A stretch of DNA of 35,628 nucleotides from Bacillus badius NBRC 15713 (GTDB taxonomy: Bacteria; Bacillota; Bacilli; Bacillales; Domibacillaceae): assembly GCF_001591605.1 (NCBI RefSeq), contig NZ_BCVF01000036.1, forward strand, positions 1-35,628. The letters are read 5' to 3'. Below, in pieces: positions 7,105-13,259 of this stretch. The notes below the pieces were generated by a model, which had not been told where the DNA came from, did not search any database, and worked only from the letters and a program-made list of their open reading frames with translations. A program made the position numbers and the translations under genes. How positions within the stretch are numbered: the stretch's first letter is position 1; every line of letters begins with the position of its first letter.

Positions 7105-7530
7105 GTGGGAGCAATCAAACTAACAAAACCGACATTTAAGCATATAGAAGCGGAATGGTTCGCTTATCATGATACAGTTACGGAAATCAAGAGAATCAGA
7201 GAACACATTATGTTCTGCACAGACAACGAGGATGAGAATGTAGGGGGAGGGCGATCTTCCCTCCCGTCTGCTCCTACCGAAACTATCGCAATTCGCTTAA
7301 CGATGAATAAGAAGCTGAAATACCTTGAAGAAATAGCAGAAGCCATCGAGAAAGTCTTTAACGCTCTGCCGGACGATTATAAGAAGCTGGTTCGCTTGCG
7401 GTACTGGTCAGCAAAGAAAGATTATACATGGGATGGACTAGCTAAGAAACTCAATGTGGGAAGAAGAACGGCTATCAGATGGCGTGATGAAATTATGCAA
7501 GCAACAGGAGAAGTATTGGGCTGGAGATAA
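7105..7530 (+). CDS. rinA: RinA/ArpU-family late transcription activator
   Basis: A 141-residue protein with GTG start after AGAGGGGG. The N-terminus (TFKHIEAEWFAYHDTVTEIK) and the ENVGGGRSS...PTET block match the RinA-type family, followed by a sigma-region-4-like helix-turn-helix (YKKLVRLRYW, then TWDGLAKKLNVGRRTAIRWR). Known members in Gram-positive phages switch on packaging and structural genes. It is the last gene of the early block, and paired GGCACT repeats with a TATAAT box lie just downstream, fitting local activation of late transcription. Family call is strong; target sites are inferred. Confidence 0.85.
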   Translation: MGAIKLTKPTFKHIEAEWFAYHDTVTEIKRIREHIMFCTDNEDENVGGGRSSLPSAPTETIAIRLTMNKKLKYLEEIAEAIEKVFNALPDDYKKLVRLRYWSAKKDYTWDGLAKKLNVGRRTAIRWRDEIMQATGEVLGWR

Positions 7531-7534
7531 GATC

Positions 7535-7577
7535 GGCACTATTATGGCACTTTTGACGCTTAAAAAAAGCTTATAAT
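7535..7577 (+). promoter_or_regulatory. candidate RinA-activated promoter with GGCACT direct repeats
   Basis: GGCACT occurs at 7535-7540 and 7546-7551, exactly 11 bases apart (one helical turn). A TATAAT lies at 7572-7577, with no good -35 at normal spacing; the nearest TTGACG (7553-7558) is only 13 bases away. A weak -35 plus helically phased repeats just upstream is what an activator-dependent promoter looks like. The predicted start is near G7584. Activation by the preceding rinA product is inference. Confidence 0.55.
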
Positions 7578-7583
7578 GGTACT

Positions 7584-7844
7584 GTAGGAAAATACCTACA
7601 ACACATAGGCGATAAAAAAACTAGCGGGTAGCGCCTGGAAAACGCCCCGCACCCATGCAGCTAAAAACAATGAATACATCAGCCGTCTACATGGCGGCTT
7701 TCTCTTTGTAAACTGCGCATCCGTCCTTTTCATCCCCTTCTTTCGGCGGGTGTCCAGTTTAGAGGGAGAAAACCTCTATTGGCTGGGGAGTCGTATTTCT
7801 TGTTTTGAACAGCTTTGTAGCATAGTGCTTCAAGGCTGTTTTTT
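7584..7844 (+). ncRNA. candidate structured leader RNA or small RNA between rinA and the late genes
   Basis: About 260 bases carry no credible + strand gene but a row of hairpins: GTAGG/CCTAC at 7584-7599 (competing with CCTA/TAGG at 7595-7609); GCGGG..GCG/CGC CCCGC at 7624-7650; AGCCG/CGGCT at 7681-7699; CCAG..TAGAGG/CCTCTA..CTGG at 7754-7786; and a 14-bp terminator stem at 7808-7840 followed by T-rich sequence. The first hairpin begins at the predicted transcription start. It could be a stand-alone RNA, an attenuated leader, or an antitermination-type leader for the late genes. No known RNA family is recognised. Confidence 0.45.
7808..7844 (+). terminator. strong intrinsic terminator
   Basis: AACAGCTTTGTAGC (7808-7821) pairs with GCTTCAAGGCTGTT (7827-7840) over 14 positions with one mismatch and one G-T pair, a five-base loop, then a T run. 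It separates the rinA side from the following cassette. Confidence 0.85.
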
Positions 7845-7854
7845 ATTGAAATAA

Positions 7855-7883
7855 CAAAAAAAGAAGGATTATTTTTCCTTCTT
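7855..7883 (-). terminator. terminator of the minus-strand RHH gene
   Basis: On the minus strand AAGAAGG and CCTTCTT (plus positions 7877-7883 and 7861-7867) form a stem followed by a run of T (plus-strand A run 7854-7860). The stem overlaps the RHH gene's stop codon. Confidence 0.7.
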
Positions 7884-8003
7884 CAAAAAGTCACGTAACA
7901 ATCTTTCTATAAGTTCAGCGACACTAACATCTAATTCAACAGCTTTTATTTTTGCTTCTTTGATTAAATTTTCATCAATAGTTGTCGTAAATTTTTTTTT
8001 CAT
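7869..8003 (-). CDS. ribbon-helix-helix DNA-binding protein, 44 aa
   Basis: The minus strand encodes a 44-residue protein: MKKKFTTTIDENLIKEAKIK, then AVELDVSVAELIERLLRDFL. An N-terminal beta strand (KKFTTTID) followed by two helices split by a turn (LDVSVAEL) is the Arc/CopG/ParD ribbon-helix-helix pattern; these proteins bind DNA as dimers at repeated short boxes. AGGAGG lies seven bases before the ATG. It faces the 8098 gene across a shared promoter with three TACGTA boxes and probably represses it and itself. It could also be the antitoxin-like half of a pair. Fold confidence high, target inferred. Confidence 0.8.
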   Translation of the reverse strand: MKKKFTTTIDENLIKEAKIKAVELDVSVAELIERLLRDFLKKEK

Positions 8004-8023
8004 GGCACAACCCTCCTAAACAC

Positions 8024-8052
8024 AATATACAACACATACGTACGATTGACAA
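8024..8052 (-). promoter_or_regulatory. minus-strand promoter of the RHH gene
   Basis: On the minus strand TTGTCA (plus 8047-8052) is followed after 17 bases by TATATT (plus 8024-8029), a near-consensus vegetative promoter. Its -35 overlaps that of the opposing plus-strand promoter by five bases. Confidence 0.7.
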
Positions 8053-8067
8053 GTACGTATATACGTA
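8037..8067. promoter_or_regulatory. TACGTA operator array
   Basis: TACGTA occurs at 8037-8042, 8054-8059 and 8062-8067; the last two form the perfect palindrome TACGTATATACGTA within the plus promoter's spacer. Repeated short boxes over both promoters suit a ribbon-helix-helix repressor. Binding is inferred. Confidence 0.6.
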
Positions 8068-8074
8068 TTATAAT
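8046..8074 (+). promoter_or_regulatory. consensus vegetative promoter of the 8098 cassette
   Basis: TTGACA (8046-8051), a 17-base spacer and TATAAT (8069-8074) match the sigma-A consensus exactly. Transcription would start near 8081, a few bases before the GGAGGGG site of the next gene. Such a promoter could work in a lysogen unless repressed. Confidence 0.85.
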
Positions 8075-8097
8075 TGTATGTATGGAGGGGTGTTAAA

Positions 8098-8658
8098 ATG
8101 AATGATTATTATTTCGAGGGGTATCTTGAAAAACACGACGATGGTTTTTTCTATTTTTCCGGAAATAGATTGTTATCTTCACAAGAGATAGAGATGAAAA
8201 TAAAAGATGATTGGGTTCTTCACACAATAACGAGCGTTGGGGAAGGCGATTATGTCATTCATCCGACTCATAATAACGAATCGAGAATGGCGGAACGCGG
8301 CAAGGCTCGTATGGATGTAAGGGAGTATATTTGGAGAAAACAACCTAACAAAACAAGAGAGAAATCTCCTAATTATGGGTTGTTGATAGACGTATTGAAT
8401 CAGAATGGGATTCGATTAAAGGGGAATGAATTTAAAGCAATATTCCTTGCGATGGATTTGATAACTATATATGACACAACGAAAGAATTAGCTATTAAAC
8501 ACGCAGCTGTAGAATACTCAGTTCCGCAAAAGTTGATTAAAGAATTTATAAAGGAAACTAACATTCAAAGCAAACAAGAAAAAGAAATTCGGCAACAAAA
8601 AGCGATTGCGGCTAAAGAAGAAAAAAGAATAAGCGATGAAATCAAAAGGAGGATATGA
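8098..8658 (+). CDS. cassette protein of unknown function, 186 aa
   Basis: ATG 8098 follows GGAGGGG by seven bases. The N-terminal ~70 residues look beta-rich (YYFEGYLEKHDDGFFYFSGN), followed by a basic linker (REYIWRKQPNKTREKS), a helical section around residues 100-155, and a strongly charged C-terminal coiled helix ending ISDEIKRRI. No signal peptide, membrane segment or catalytic motif is seen, and I recognise no family. It has its own consensus promoter, faces an RHH regulator and overlaps or abuts a small partner gene, all inside a terminator-bounded unit. A cargo or defence-type role is possible but unproven. Confidence 0.7.
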   Translation: MNDYYFEGYLEKHDDGFFYFSGNRLLSSQEIEMKIKDDWVLHTITSVGEGDYVIHPTHNNESRMAERGKARMDVREYIWRKQPNKTREKSPNYGLLIDVLNQNGIRLKGNEFKAIFLAMDLITIYDTTKELAIKHAAVEYSVPQKLIKEFIKETNIQSKQEKEIRQQKAIAAKEEKRISDEIKRRI

Positions 8659-8660
8659 GA

Positions 8661-8915
8661 ATGTTTTCCGAAGAACAAAAAACGGCAATAGTGCGTGCTG
8701 CCGAATTATATAACGCTGCGTTTATCCAAGGTAACGATATTGTATGTAAAAAGGCTGAATCGTATTTGAAGAGAGTAGCACGAGCAGAAGACAATGAGGA
8801 ATTGGATAGTTTATTAACTCTTTATAGAGAAATCGTTTTCTTGATGATGGATGACTTTAGAGAGTTAGCCGAAGGGATTATAGATGGAGCAAAAGAAAAC
8901 GGAATACTACAATAA
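8661..8915 (+). CDS. small helical partner protein, 84 aa
   Basis: An ATG at 8655 overlaps the previous stop, but AAAGGAGG is only two bases from it and eight bases from ATG 8661, so 8661 is preferred. The product (MFSEEQKTAIVRAAELYNAA, ending IIDGAKENGILQ) is acidic and apparently all-helical, with no membrane segment. It is co-transcribed with the 186-residue protein and ends the cassette at a terminator. Function unknown; a protein partner of its neighbour is the simplest guess. Confidence 0.65.
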   Translation: MFSEEQKTAIVRAAELYNAAFIQGNDIVCKKAESYLKRVARAEDNEELDSLLTLYREIVFLMMDDFRELAEGIIDGAKENGILQ

Positions 8916-8916
8916 A

Positions 8917-8940
8917 GCACTCGCTTAGGCGGGTGTTTTT
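8917..8940 (+). terminator. cassette terminator
   Basis: CACTCGC (8918-8924) pairs with GCGGGTG (8929-8935) around a TTAG loop, followed by five T and then CTTTT. It lies two bases past the stop of the 84-residue gene. Confidence 0.85.
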
Positions 8941-9005
8941 CTTTTGTGCTGAGATTATTCCTTGAGTAATATCAGCAGAGGAGAAAACAAAGGGAGAGAA
9001 ACAAC

Positions 9006-9149
9006 ATGAAAAAATGCCAAACCTGCTTATACGCCCATAAGCAAAACGGAAAAGCTGTCATGTGCCCATATTGGCGCTGTATCAAAACATACGGGTGGCA
9101 AGCAGACAAAAAGGAGGAATCCTCATGGAACAATACTTTATCAAAGTAG
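9006..9149 (+). CDS. small cysteine-rich protein, 47 aa
   Basis: ATG 9006 follows AAGGGAG. The product starts MKKCQTCLYAHKQNGKAVMC and continues PYWRC, giving C-x2-C, then C-x4-C spacing typical of a small zinc site. The C-terminal part overlaps the next gene by 25 bases in another frame. Function unknown. Confidence 0.55.
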   Translation: MKKCQTCLYAHKQNGKAVMCPYWRCIKTYGWQADKKEESSWNNTLSK

Positions 9150-9343
9150 GAGAGTTATATATCGCAAATTATCCCACGGTATCAGAGAACAACGGAACCA
9201 CAGTAATCCAGTACATTGAGTTAATCAACGACAAAACAAATGCTAGGCTGTTTAGAGATATGGATTATGCTAAAAGCATCGCTGGGCTATTAAACGGGAT
9301 TACGTATAAGAAGATCGTAACGGTGGACGAGGAGCCGGTTTGA
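9125..9343 (+). CDS. small hypothetical protein, 72 aa
   Basis: AAGGAGG lies nine bases upstream of ATG 9125, so this start is preferred over an in-frame GTG at 9062. The protein (MEQYFIKVGELYIANYPTVS, ending YKKIVTVDEEPV) is a small alpha/beta domain with DMDYAKSIAGLL as a helix. Similar short phage proteins are usually uncharacterised. No function is proposed. Confidence 0.65.
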   Translation: MEQYFIKVGELYIANYPTVSENNGTTVIQYIELINDKTNARLFRDMDYAKSIAGLLNGITYKKIVTVDEEPV

Positions 9344-9411
9344 CATTCAATGGATTAATTGCATTGAGTGTAACTATCATGATCGCATGTGCGGTATTGT
9401 GGGAGGAATAA
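9340..9411 (+). CDS. possible single-pass membrane peptide, 23 aa, TTG start
   Basis: TTG 9340 overlaps the preceding stop and has GAGGAG seven bases upstream. The 23-residue product (MTFNGLIALSVTIMIACAVL then WEE) is almost entirely one membrane helix. Size is too small for composition to prove coding; the overlap and ribosome binding site are the only support. Confidence 0.4.
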   Translation: MTFNGLIALSVTIMIACAVLWEE

Positions 9412-9414
9412 GGG

Positions 9415-9783
9415 ATGTTACCAAACAAGGTGAAGATCGGCGGCATTAACTATGATGTACAAGAAGTTAGAGGGCTCGAAGCTGAATTTAGTCATCTAGG
9501 ACAGATACTCTATACAAGAGGAGTTATCAAAGTAGATGAAGAGCTGTCTGCTGACCGTAAAGAGCAAGTGTTTGTTCATGAATTACTGCATGGTGTGTTT
9601 TATGAAGCTGGCATTGAGGAGCAGGATGAGGACATGATTAATCGGGTGTCTATTATACTGCATCAAGTATTAAAGGATAACAATCTGTGTTTTGGAGATC
9701 CACTCAAGAAGTTGAGGGTTAGTCGATTGTGCAACATGCCAATTCATCCTAATACACTAGAGGATAAAGAAGAGACAGTCTAA
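9415..9783 (+). CDS. ImmA/IrrE-like metalloprotease family protein
   Basis: This 122-residue protein carries an HELLH zinc motif at residues 55-59 (QVFVHELLHGVFYEAGI) followed by acidic residues (EEQDEDMINRVS), as in short phage proteins of the ImmA/IrrE zinc-peptidase clan. ImmA-type proteases cleave phage repressors, but this copy is not next to a repressor gene and may have another role. GGGAGG precedes the ATG. The stop codon lies in a terminator loop. Metal binding is well supported, substrate unknown. Confidence 0.75.
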   Translation: MLPNKVKIGGINYDVQEVRGLEAEFSHLGQILYTRGVIKVDEELSADRKEQVFVHELLHGVFYEAGIEEQDEDMINRVSIILHQVLKDNNLCFGDPLKKLRVSRLCNMPIHPNTLEDKEETV

Positions 9784-9800
9784 GCGGCTGTCCTATTTTA
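9774..9800 (+). terminator. terminator overlapping the end of the ImmA-like gene
   Basis: GACAGTC (9774-9780) pairs with GGCTGTC (9786-9792); the TAA stop sits in the loop. A T-rich tract CTATTTTATT follows. Confidence 0.65.
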
Positions 9801-9873
9801 TTGAGTGATTAACACAAGGGGTTGATACGATGTGAAACTGACAGAGAAGCATCGAGTAAAAAGCGCCGAAAAA

Positions 9874-9914
9874 CCTTGATATATAAGGCTTTGCATGGCG
9901 ATTCATGGTATAAT
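9874..9914 (+). promoter_or_regulatory. extended -10 promoter with near-palindrome upstream
   Basis: TGGTATAAT at 9906-9914 is an extended -10 (TGn-TATAAT), and no good -35 is visible. Upstream, CCTTGATATATAAGG at 9874-9888 is a near-palindrome in the -35 area and could bind a regulator. The predicted start near A9921 coincides with the first base of the P1 stem of the next feature. Confidence 0.6.
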
Positions 9915-9920
9915 AGTAGT

Positions 9921-9981
9921 ACAGGATAGGAGAAGGAGTAGCTACCTTTTCTGAAAGCAGGTATCCGAGCCTGTTTCCTGT
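9921..9981 (+). ncRNA. three-way-junction RNA at the 5' end of the HNH transcript
   Basis: Three stems fit a compact fold. P1 pairs ACAGGA 9921-9926 with TCCTGT 9976-9981. P2 pairs GGAGAAGG 9929-9936 with CCTTTTCT 9945-9952 (loop AGTAGCTA). P3 pairs AGCAGG 9956-9961 with CCTGTT 9970-9975 (loop TATCCGAG). Junction strands are two, three and zero bases. The stems use nearly every base, which is unlikely for random leader sequence. No U tract follows, so it is not a simple terminator. It does not match any riboswitch or ribozyme core I know. Confidence 0.5.
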
Positions 9982-10018
9982 ATTTAATAAATCGGACACA
10001 CTGTCGGAGGTGTTGGAA

Positions 10019-10825
10019 ATGAAAATATGTAATGTAGAAGGGTGTCAAGAACGGCATGTTGCAAACGGATATTGTCGAAGTCATAACTACCGATTTAAAA
10101 GATATGGTGACCCCTTAGTTGTTAAGGAAATTCAATCAAAGAATAGAGAAAAATGCGAAGTAGAGGAATGCGGAAGGAAACATCACGCTAAAGGTTACTG
10201 TAAAATGCATCACTATAGATGGGAAAGGTACGGCGACCCTTTATATAAAAAACACAGAAAAAGAGTTTGCTCAGTTAATGGCTGTGAACGTGATGCATAC
10301 GGAAAAGGATTATGCCGCACACATCATTATAGGTTAAAAGCCAACGGCGACCCATTAGTTGTCCAAAAACTTATTAATGTTCCTTGTAAAATCGAAGGAT
10401 GTAAAAATAAAAACAGAAAATACGGTTACTGCGAAAAGCATTACTATGAAAGTGACTTATGCAGAGAACAACACCGAATATACTCAGCTAACCGAAGAAG
10501 TTTAAAAGAAAATGCTATTGTGAATGATTTTTCCCTTTTTGATTGGAAAGAGAGTTTACGGCATTTTAATGAGGAATGTGCTTACTGCGGGGCGCAAGAC
10601 AATGACCTACAACAAGAACATATAATACCACTTTCAAAAGGTGGAGCAAACACAATAAGCAATGTCGTTCCCGCTTGTGAAGGTTGCAATCAAAATAAGA
10701 AAGCGAAAACGATTGAAGAATGGTATCCTAAACAACCTTTTTACAGTATAGAAAAAGAAATGAAAATACTGAAATGGATGGGATACGAAATAAACGATAA
10801 TAAATTACAAATAAAACTTTTCTAA
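10019..10825 (+). CDS. HNH endonuclease with four zinc-finger repeats
   Basis: A 268-residue protein. The first ~145 residues contain four repeats of the pattern C-x4-C-x7-G(Y/L)C-x2-H, three of them continuing into R...(Y/N)GDPL: CNVEGC...GYCRSH, CEVEEC...GYCKMH, CSVNGC...GLCRTH, CKIEGC...GYCEKH. The C-terminal HNH domain starts near Cys187 (CAYCGAQ), with EHIIPLSKGGANTISNVVPA and a closing CEGC. CGGAGG eight bases before ATG 10019 favours this start over GTG 10010. HNH proteins next to terminase genes assist DNA packaging in many cos phages; the zinc array may give site recognition, or the gene may be a homing element. It ends at its own terminator. Confidence 0.88.
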   Translation: MKICNVEGCQERHVANGYCRSHNYRFKRYGDPLVVKEIQSKNREKCEVEECGRKHHAKGYCKMHHYRWERYGDPLYKKHRKRVCSVNGCERDAYGKGLCRTHHYRLKANGDPLVVQKLINVPCKIEGCKNKNRKYGYCEKHYYESDLCREQHRIYSANRRSLKENAIVNDFSLFDWKESLRHFNEECAYCGAQDNDLQQEHIIPLSKGGANTISNVVPACEGCNQNKKAKTIEEWYPKQPFYSIEKEMKILKWMGYEINDNKLQIKLF

Positions 10826-10850
10826 AGCACCCTTGAAGGATGCTTTTTTT
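10826..10850 (+). terminator. terminator after the HNH gene
   Basis: AGCA-C-CC and GG-A-TGCT (10826-10832 and 10838-10844) form a stem with one mismatch, followed by a run of T. Confidence 0.7.
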
Positions 10851-10873
10851 ATTGGAGGCGGGGCTGATGTAAC

Positions 10874-11698
10874 ATGATTAACTGGAATGAGGTAAGACAA
10901 GAATACGAATCCACTGATATTACATTAAAAGCATTAGCTGAAAAGCATGATATAAAAGATTCTACTTTGAGAAGTAGGAAAAACAGAGAGAATTGGCAAC
11001 GCAACGAAAATGCAACGCAACGCAAGAACGTTGCAACGCACAGCAAGCGAAGAACAGAAGAGAACAGGCATAGAGAAACGAAAAACGAGCCTATTGTTGA
11101 AAGTGAGGGAATCACTGATAAACAATGGCTTTTTTGTTTGTATTATGTGAAGTATTTCAATGCTACGAAAGCTTATTTAAAAGCCTATGAATGTGCATAT
11201 TCAACAGCAATGGTAAATGGTCATGGCTTACTAAGAAATACTAAGATTGTTTCAGAGATTGAACGCATGAAAAAAGAAGTAGCTGACGGAATAATGTTAG
11301 ATGCGAGCGCAGTTCTTCAGAAGTACATCGACATCGCCTTTGCTGATATAACAGACTTCGTAGAATTTGGTCGTGAAGAGGCAACAGACGATCTGGGCAA
11401 TCCATACGAAATGAATCGTGTGAAATTTAAAGAGTCCGCAGAGGTTGATGGAACTATTATTACCGAAGTGAAGCAAGGAAAAGATGGTGTTTCCGTAAAA
11501 CTGGCTGACAAGATGAGGGCACTCGACTTCCTTTCCAAATACACGGACTTGTTATCTGAAAACGATAAGAAGAAGCTGCAAAACGAAAAAACCAAAATGG
11601 ACATCGCTAAAACAAAAGCGGAAATAGAAAAGATGAGCGGCGATAACGATGATAAACCGATTGAAATTGTGATTAAACGAAAAGGTGATGCTTCATGA
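10874..11698 (+). CDS. xtmA: terminase small subunit, PBSX type
   Basis: A 274-residue protein. The N-terminal 40 residues hold an HTH ([20 protein letters not shown]) as in PBSX-type small terminases, then a basic region ([14 protein letters not shown]), then the Terminase_2-like core from about residue 80 ([40 protein letters not shown]) and a C-terminal helix region that contacts the large subunit. It recognises the packaging site and starts DNA cutting. It overlaps the large subunit gene by four bases. The basic region's DNA carries a GCAACG repeat cluster that may itself be the packaging site. Confidence 0.92.
   Translation: MINWNEVRQEYESTDITLKALAEKHDIKDSTLRSRKNRENWQRNENATQRKNVATHSKRRTEENRHRETKNEPIVESEGITDKQWLFCLYYVKYFNATKAYLKAYECAYSTAMVNGHGLLRNTKIVSEIERMKKEVADGIMLDASAVLQKYIDIAFADITDFVEFGREEATDDLGNPYEMNRVKFKESAEVDGTIITEVKQGKDGVSVKLADKMRALDFLSKYTDLLSENDKKKLQNEKTKMDIAKTKAEIEKMSGDNDDKPIEIVIKRKGDAS
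10996..11038. repeat. GCAACG repeat cluster inside terS
   Basis: GCAACG occurs at 10996, 11001, 11012, 11017 and 11033, with an inverted copy CGTTGC at 11029. Two 11-base units GCAACGCAACG are 16 bases apart. Headful phages often keep their pac site inside the small-subunit gene, so this is a candidate site; it could also just reflect the codons for the basic Asn/Ala/Thr-rich linker. Confidence 0.55.
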
Positions 11699-12993
11699 GT
11701 ACGTTGGCAGTCGAGAAAGAAGTAAATCCGCGCTTTGAGGACTTTCTTTTTGATTGGGAGCAGAAGTATCAATTTTTAGTCGGCGGCTATGGCTCCAGCA
11801 AAAGCTATCACATTGCGCTTAAATTGATATTGAAGCTGCTTGAAGAGAAACGTACCGCTCTGATTGTTCGGGAAGTGTACGACACACATAGGGATTCTAC
11901 GTATTCGCTGTTAGAAGAACTAGTTGAAGATATGGGATTGAGCAGCAAAATTAAATGTATGACCTCTCCAATGCAAATCCGCTTTCCGAACGGTTCAAAG
12001 ATTATCTTCAAAGGAATGGATAAGCCGCAAAAGCTGAAATCCATTAACAACATTTCGATCATTTGGATTGAAGAGTGTTCAGAAGTGAAATATGCAGGGT
12101 TTAAAGAGTTGATCGGGCGGTTACGTCACCCAACATTGAAGCTGCATATGATTCTTTCAACGAATCCGGTAGGTGAGGAAAACTGGACATTCAAACACTT
12201 TTTCAAAGATGAGCGAAACAAGCGGCTGGTTTTAGATGACAATGAACTATATGAAAAGAAAACAATTATTGTAGGCGATACGTATTATCACCATTCAACC
12301 GCTGATGATAATTTATTTCTGCCAGAAAGCTATGTAGCGCAATTGGAGGAAATGAAAGAGTATGATCCAGACCTTTACCGTGTCGCTCGGAAAGGTCATT
12401 TTGGTGTGAATGGCGTGAAAGTATTGCCGCAGTTTAAAGTAGAATCGCACGACAAAGTAATGGCAGCTATCCAGGATATCCGCTCCCCGCTAAAAAGAGT
12501 CGGCATGGACTTTGGTTTTGAACACTCCTACAATGCAATCGTTCGATTAGCGGTAGATCATGACAAGAAGATTCTTTATATTTACTGGGAGTATTACAAA
12601 AACCAAATGACGGATGACCAAACAGCGGAAGAAATTGCGGAGTTTAAGAAAACAAGAGAATTAATAAGAGCAGATTCAGCGGAACCAAAAACGATTAAGT
12701 ATTTCCAGCAGAAAGGCTTCAATATGAAGGGAGCAAAGAAGTTTGCCGGCTCCCGTTTGGCGTACACGAAAAAAGTGAAGCGATTCAAACAGATCATCTG
12801 TTCAGATCAATGTGAAAACACAATATACGAATTGAAAACACTCACTTATAAGAAAAATAAGTTGGATGAAATTATATATGATGAATTCACTATTGACCCT
12901 CACACGTTGTCTGCTATTTGGTATGCGTTAGATGATTATGAGGTGTCAGACTTGAAAGCGGGCGCTTATATCAGCAGTTCCAATGCATGGTGA
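11695..12993 (+). CDS. xtmB: terminase large subunit, PBSX (XtmB) family
   Basis: The 432-residue motor has an N-terminal ATPase with Walker A-like GGYGSSKS (residues 30-37), Walker B IIWIEE (about 122-127) and the coupling motif LSTNP. The C-terminal RNase-H-fold nuclease has Asp272 in VGMDFGF, Asp near 326 in RADSAEP and Asp residues in the terminal [15 protein letters not shown]. It pumps DNA into the prohead and cuts it. Length and motifs match the PBSX family. ATGA overlap with the small subunit shows translational coupling. Confidence 0.96.
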   Translation: MSTLAVEKEVNPRFEDFLFDWEQKYQFLVGGYGSSKSYHIALKLILKLLEEKRTALIVREVYDTHRDSTYSLLEELVEDMGLSSKIKCMTSPMQIRFPNGSKIIFKGMDKPQKLKSINNISIIWIEECSEVKYAGFKELIGRLRHPTLKLHMILSTNPVGEENWTFKHFFKDERNKRLVLDDNELYEKKTIIVGDTYYHHSTADDNLFLPESYVAQLEEMKEYDPDLYRVARKGHFGVNGVKVLPQFKVESHDKVMAAIQDIRSPLKRVGMDFGFEHSYNAIVRLAVDHDKKILYIYWEYYKNQMTDDQTAEEIAEFKKTRELIRADSAEPKTIKYFQQKGFNMKGAKKFAGSRLAYTKKVKRFKQIICSDQCENTIYELKTLTYKKNKLDEIIYDEFTIDPHTLSAIWYALDDYEVSDLKAGAYISSSNAW

Positions 12994-13007
12994 AAGGAGT
13001 GATTGTT

Positions 13008-13259
13008 ATGAAGAAAGCAATGCTGTATAGTGCGGTAAATTATGAAGGTCTTTTCATGGACGAGTGCTTTATGAGTGTGGATCGCTCGAAGGCTTTGGAA
13101 TTGATGCACTATAACAAAGATGTGGCTTATATCGAAGAAGCAGAAGCGATGATTGACTTGGAAAGAAATTTACGGCCTGGTTTTAGAATTGCTGGGTTTT
13201 ATACAAGGGAAGATTTTGAACAGGACATCCGAACAGGTACGGTGAAGATCAATGATTGA
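13008..13259 (+). CDS. hypothetical protein between terminase and portal, 83 aa
   Basis: AAGGAG is well placed before ATG 13008, so the longer reading from 12987 is unlikely. The protein (MKKAMLYSAVNYEGLFMDEC...) is a small alpha/beta domain with GFRIAGFYTREDFEQDIRTG near the end. No cysteine pairs or membrane parts. The function is not known; location suggests a late accessory or packaging-linked role. The portal gene starts inside it with an 8-base overlap. Confidence 0.65.
   Translation: MKKAMLYSAVNYEGLFMDECFMSVDRSKALELMHYNKDVAYIEEAEAMIDLERNLRPGFRIAGFYTREDFEQDIRTGTVKIND

Noticed and set aside
7553-7577. TTGACG followed by TATAAT read as an ordinary vegetative promoter
   Set aside because: The spacer is only 13 bases, too short for normal sigma-A contacts; an activator-dependent reading with GGCACT repeats fits better.
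9921-9981. Three-way junction as a tRNA, hammerhead ribozyme or purine-type riboswitch
   Set aside because: It is too short and lacks the tRNA T-arm motif; the hammerhead CUGANGA core is missing; the purine riboswitch core bases are absent. Only the overall shape is similar.
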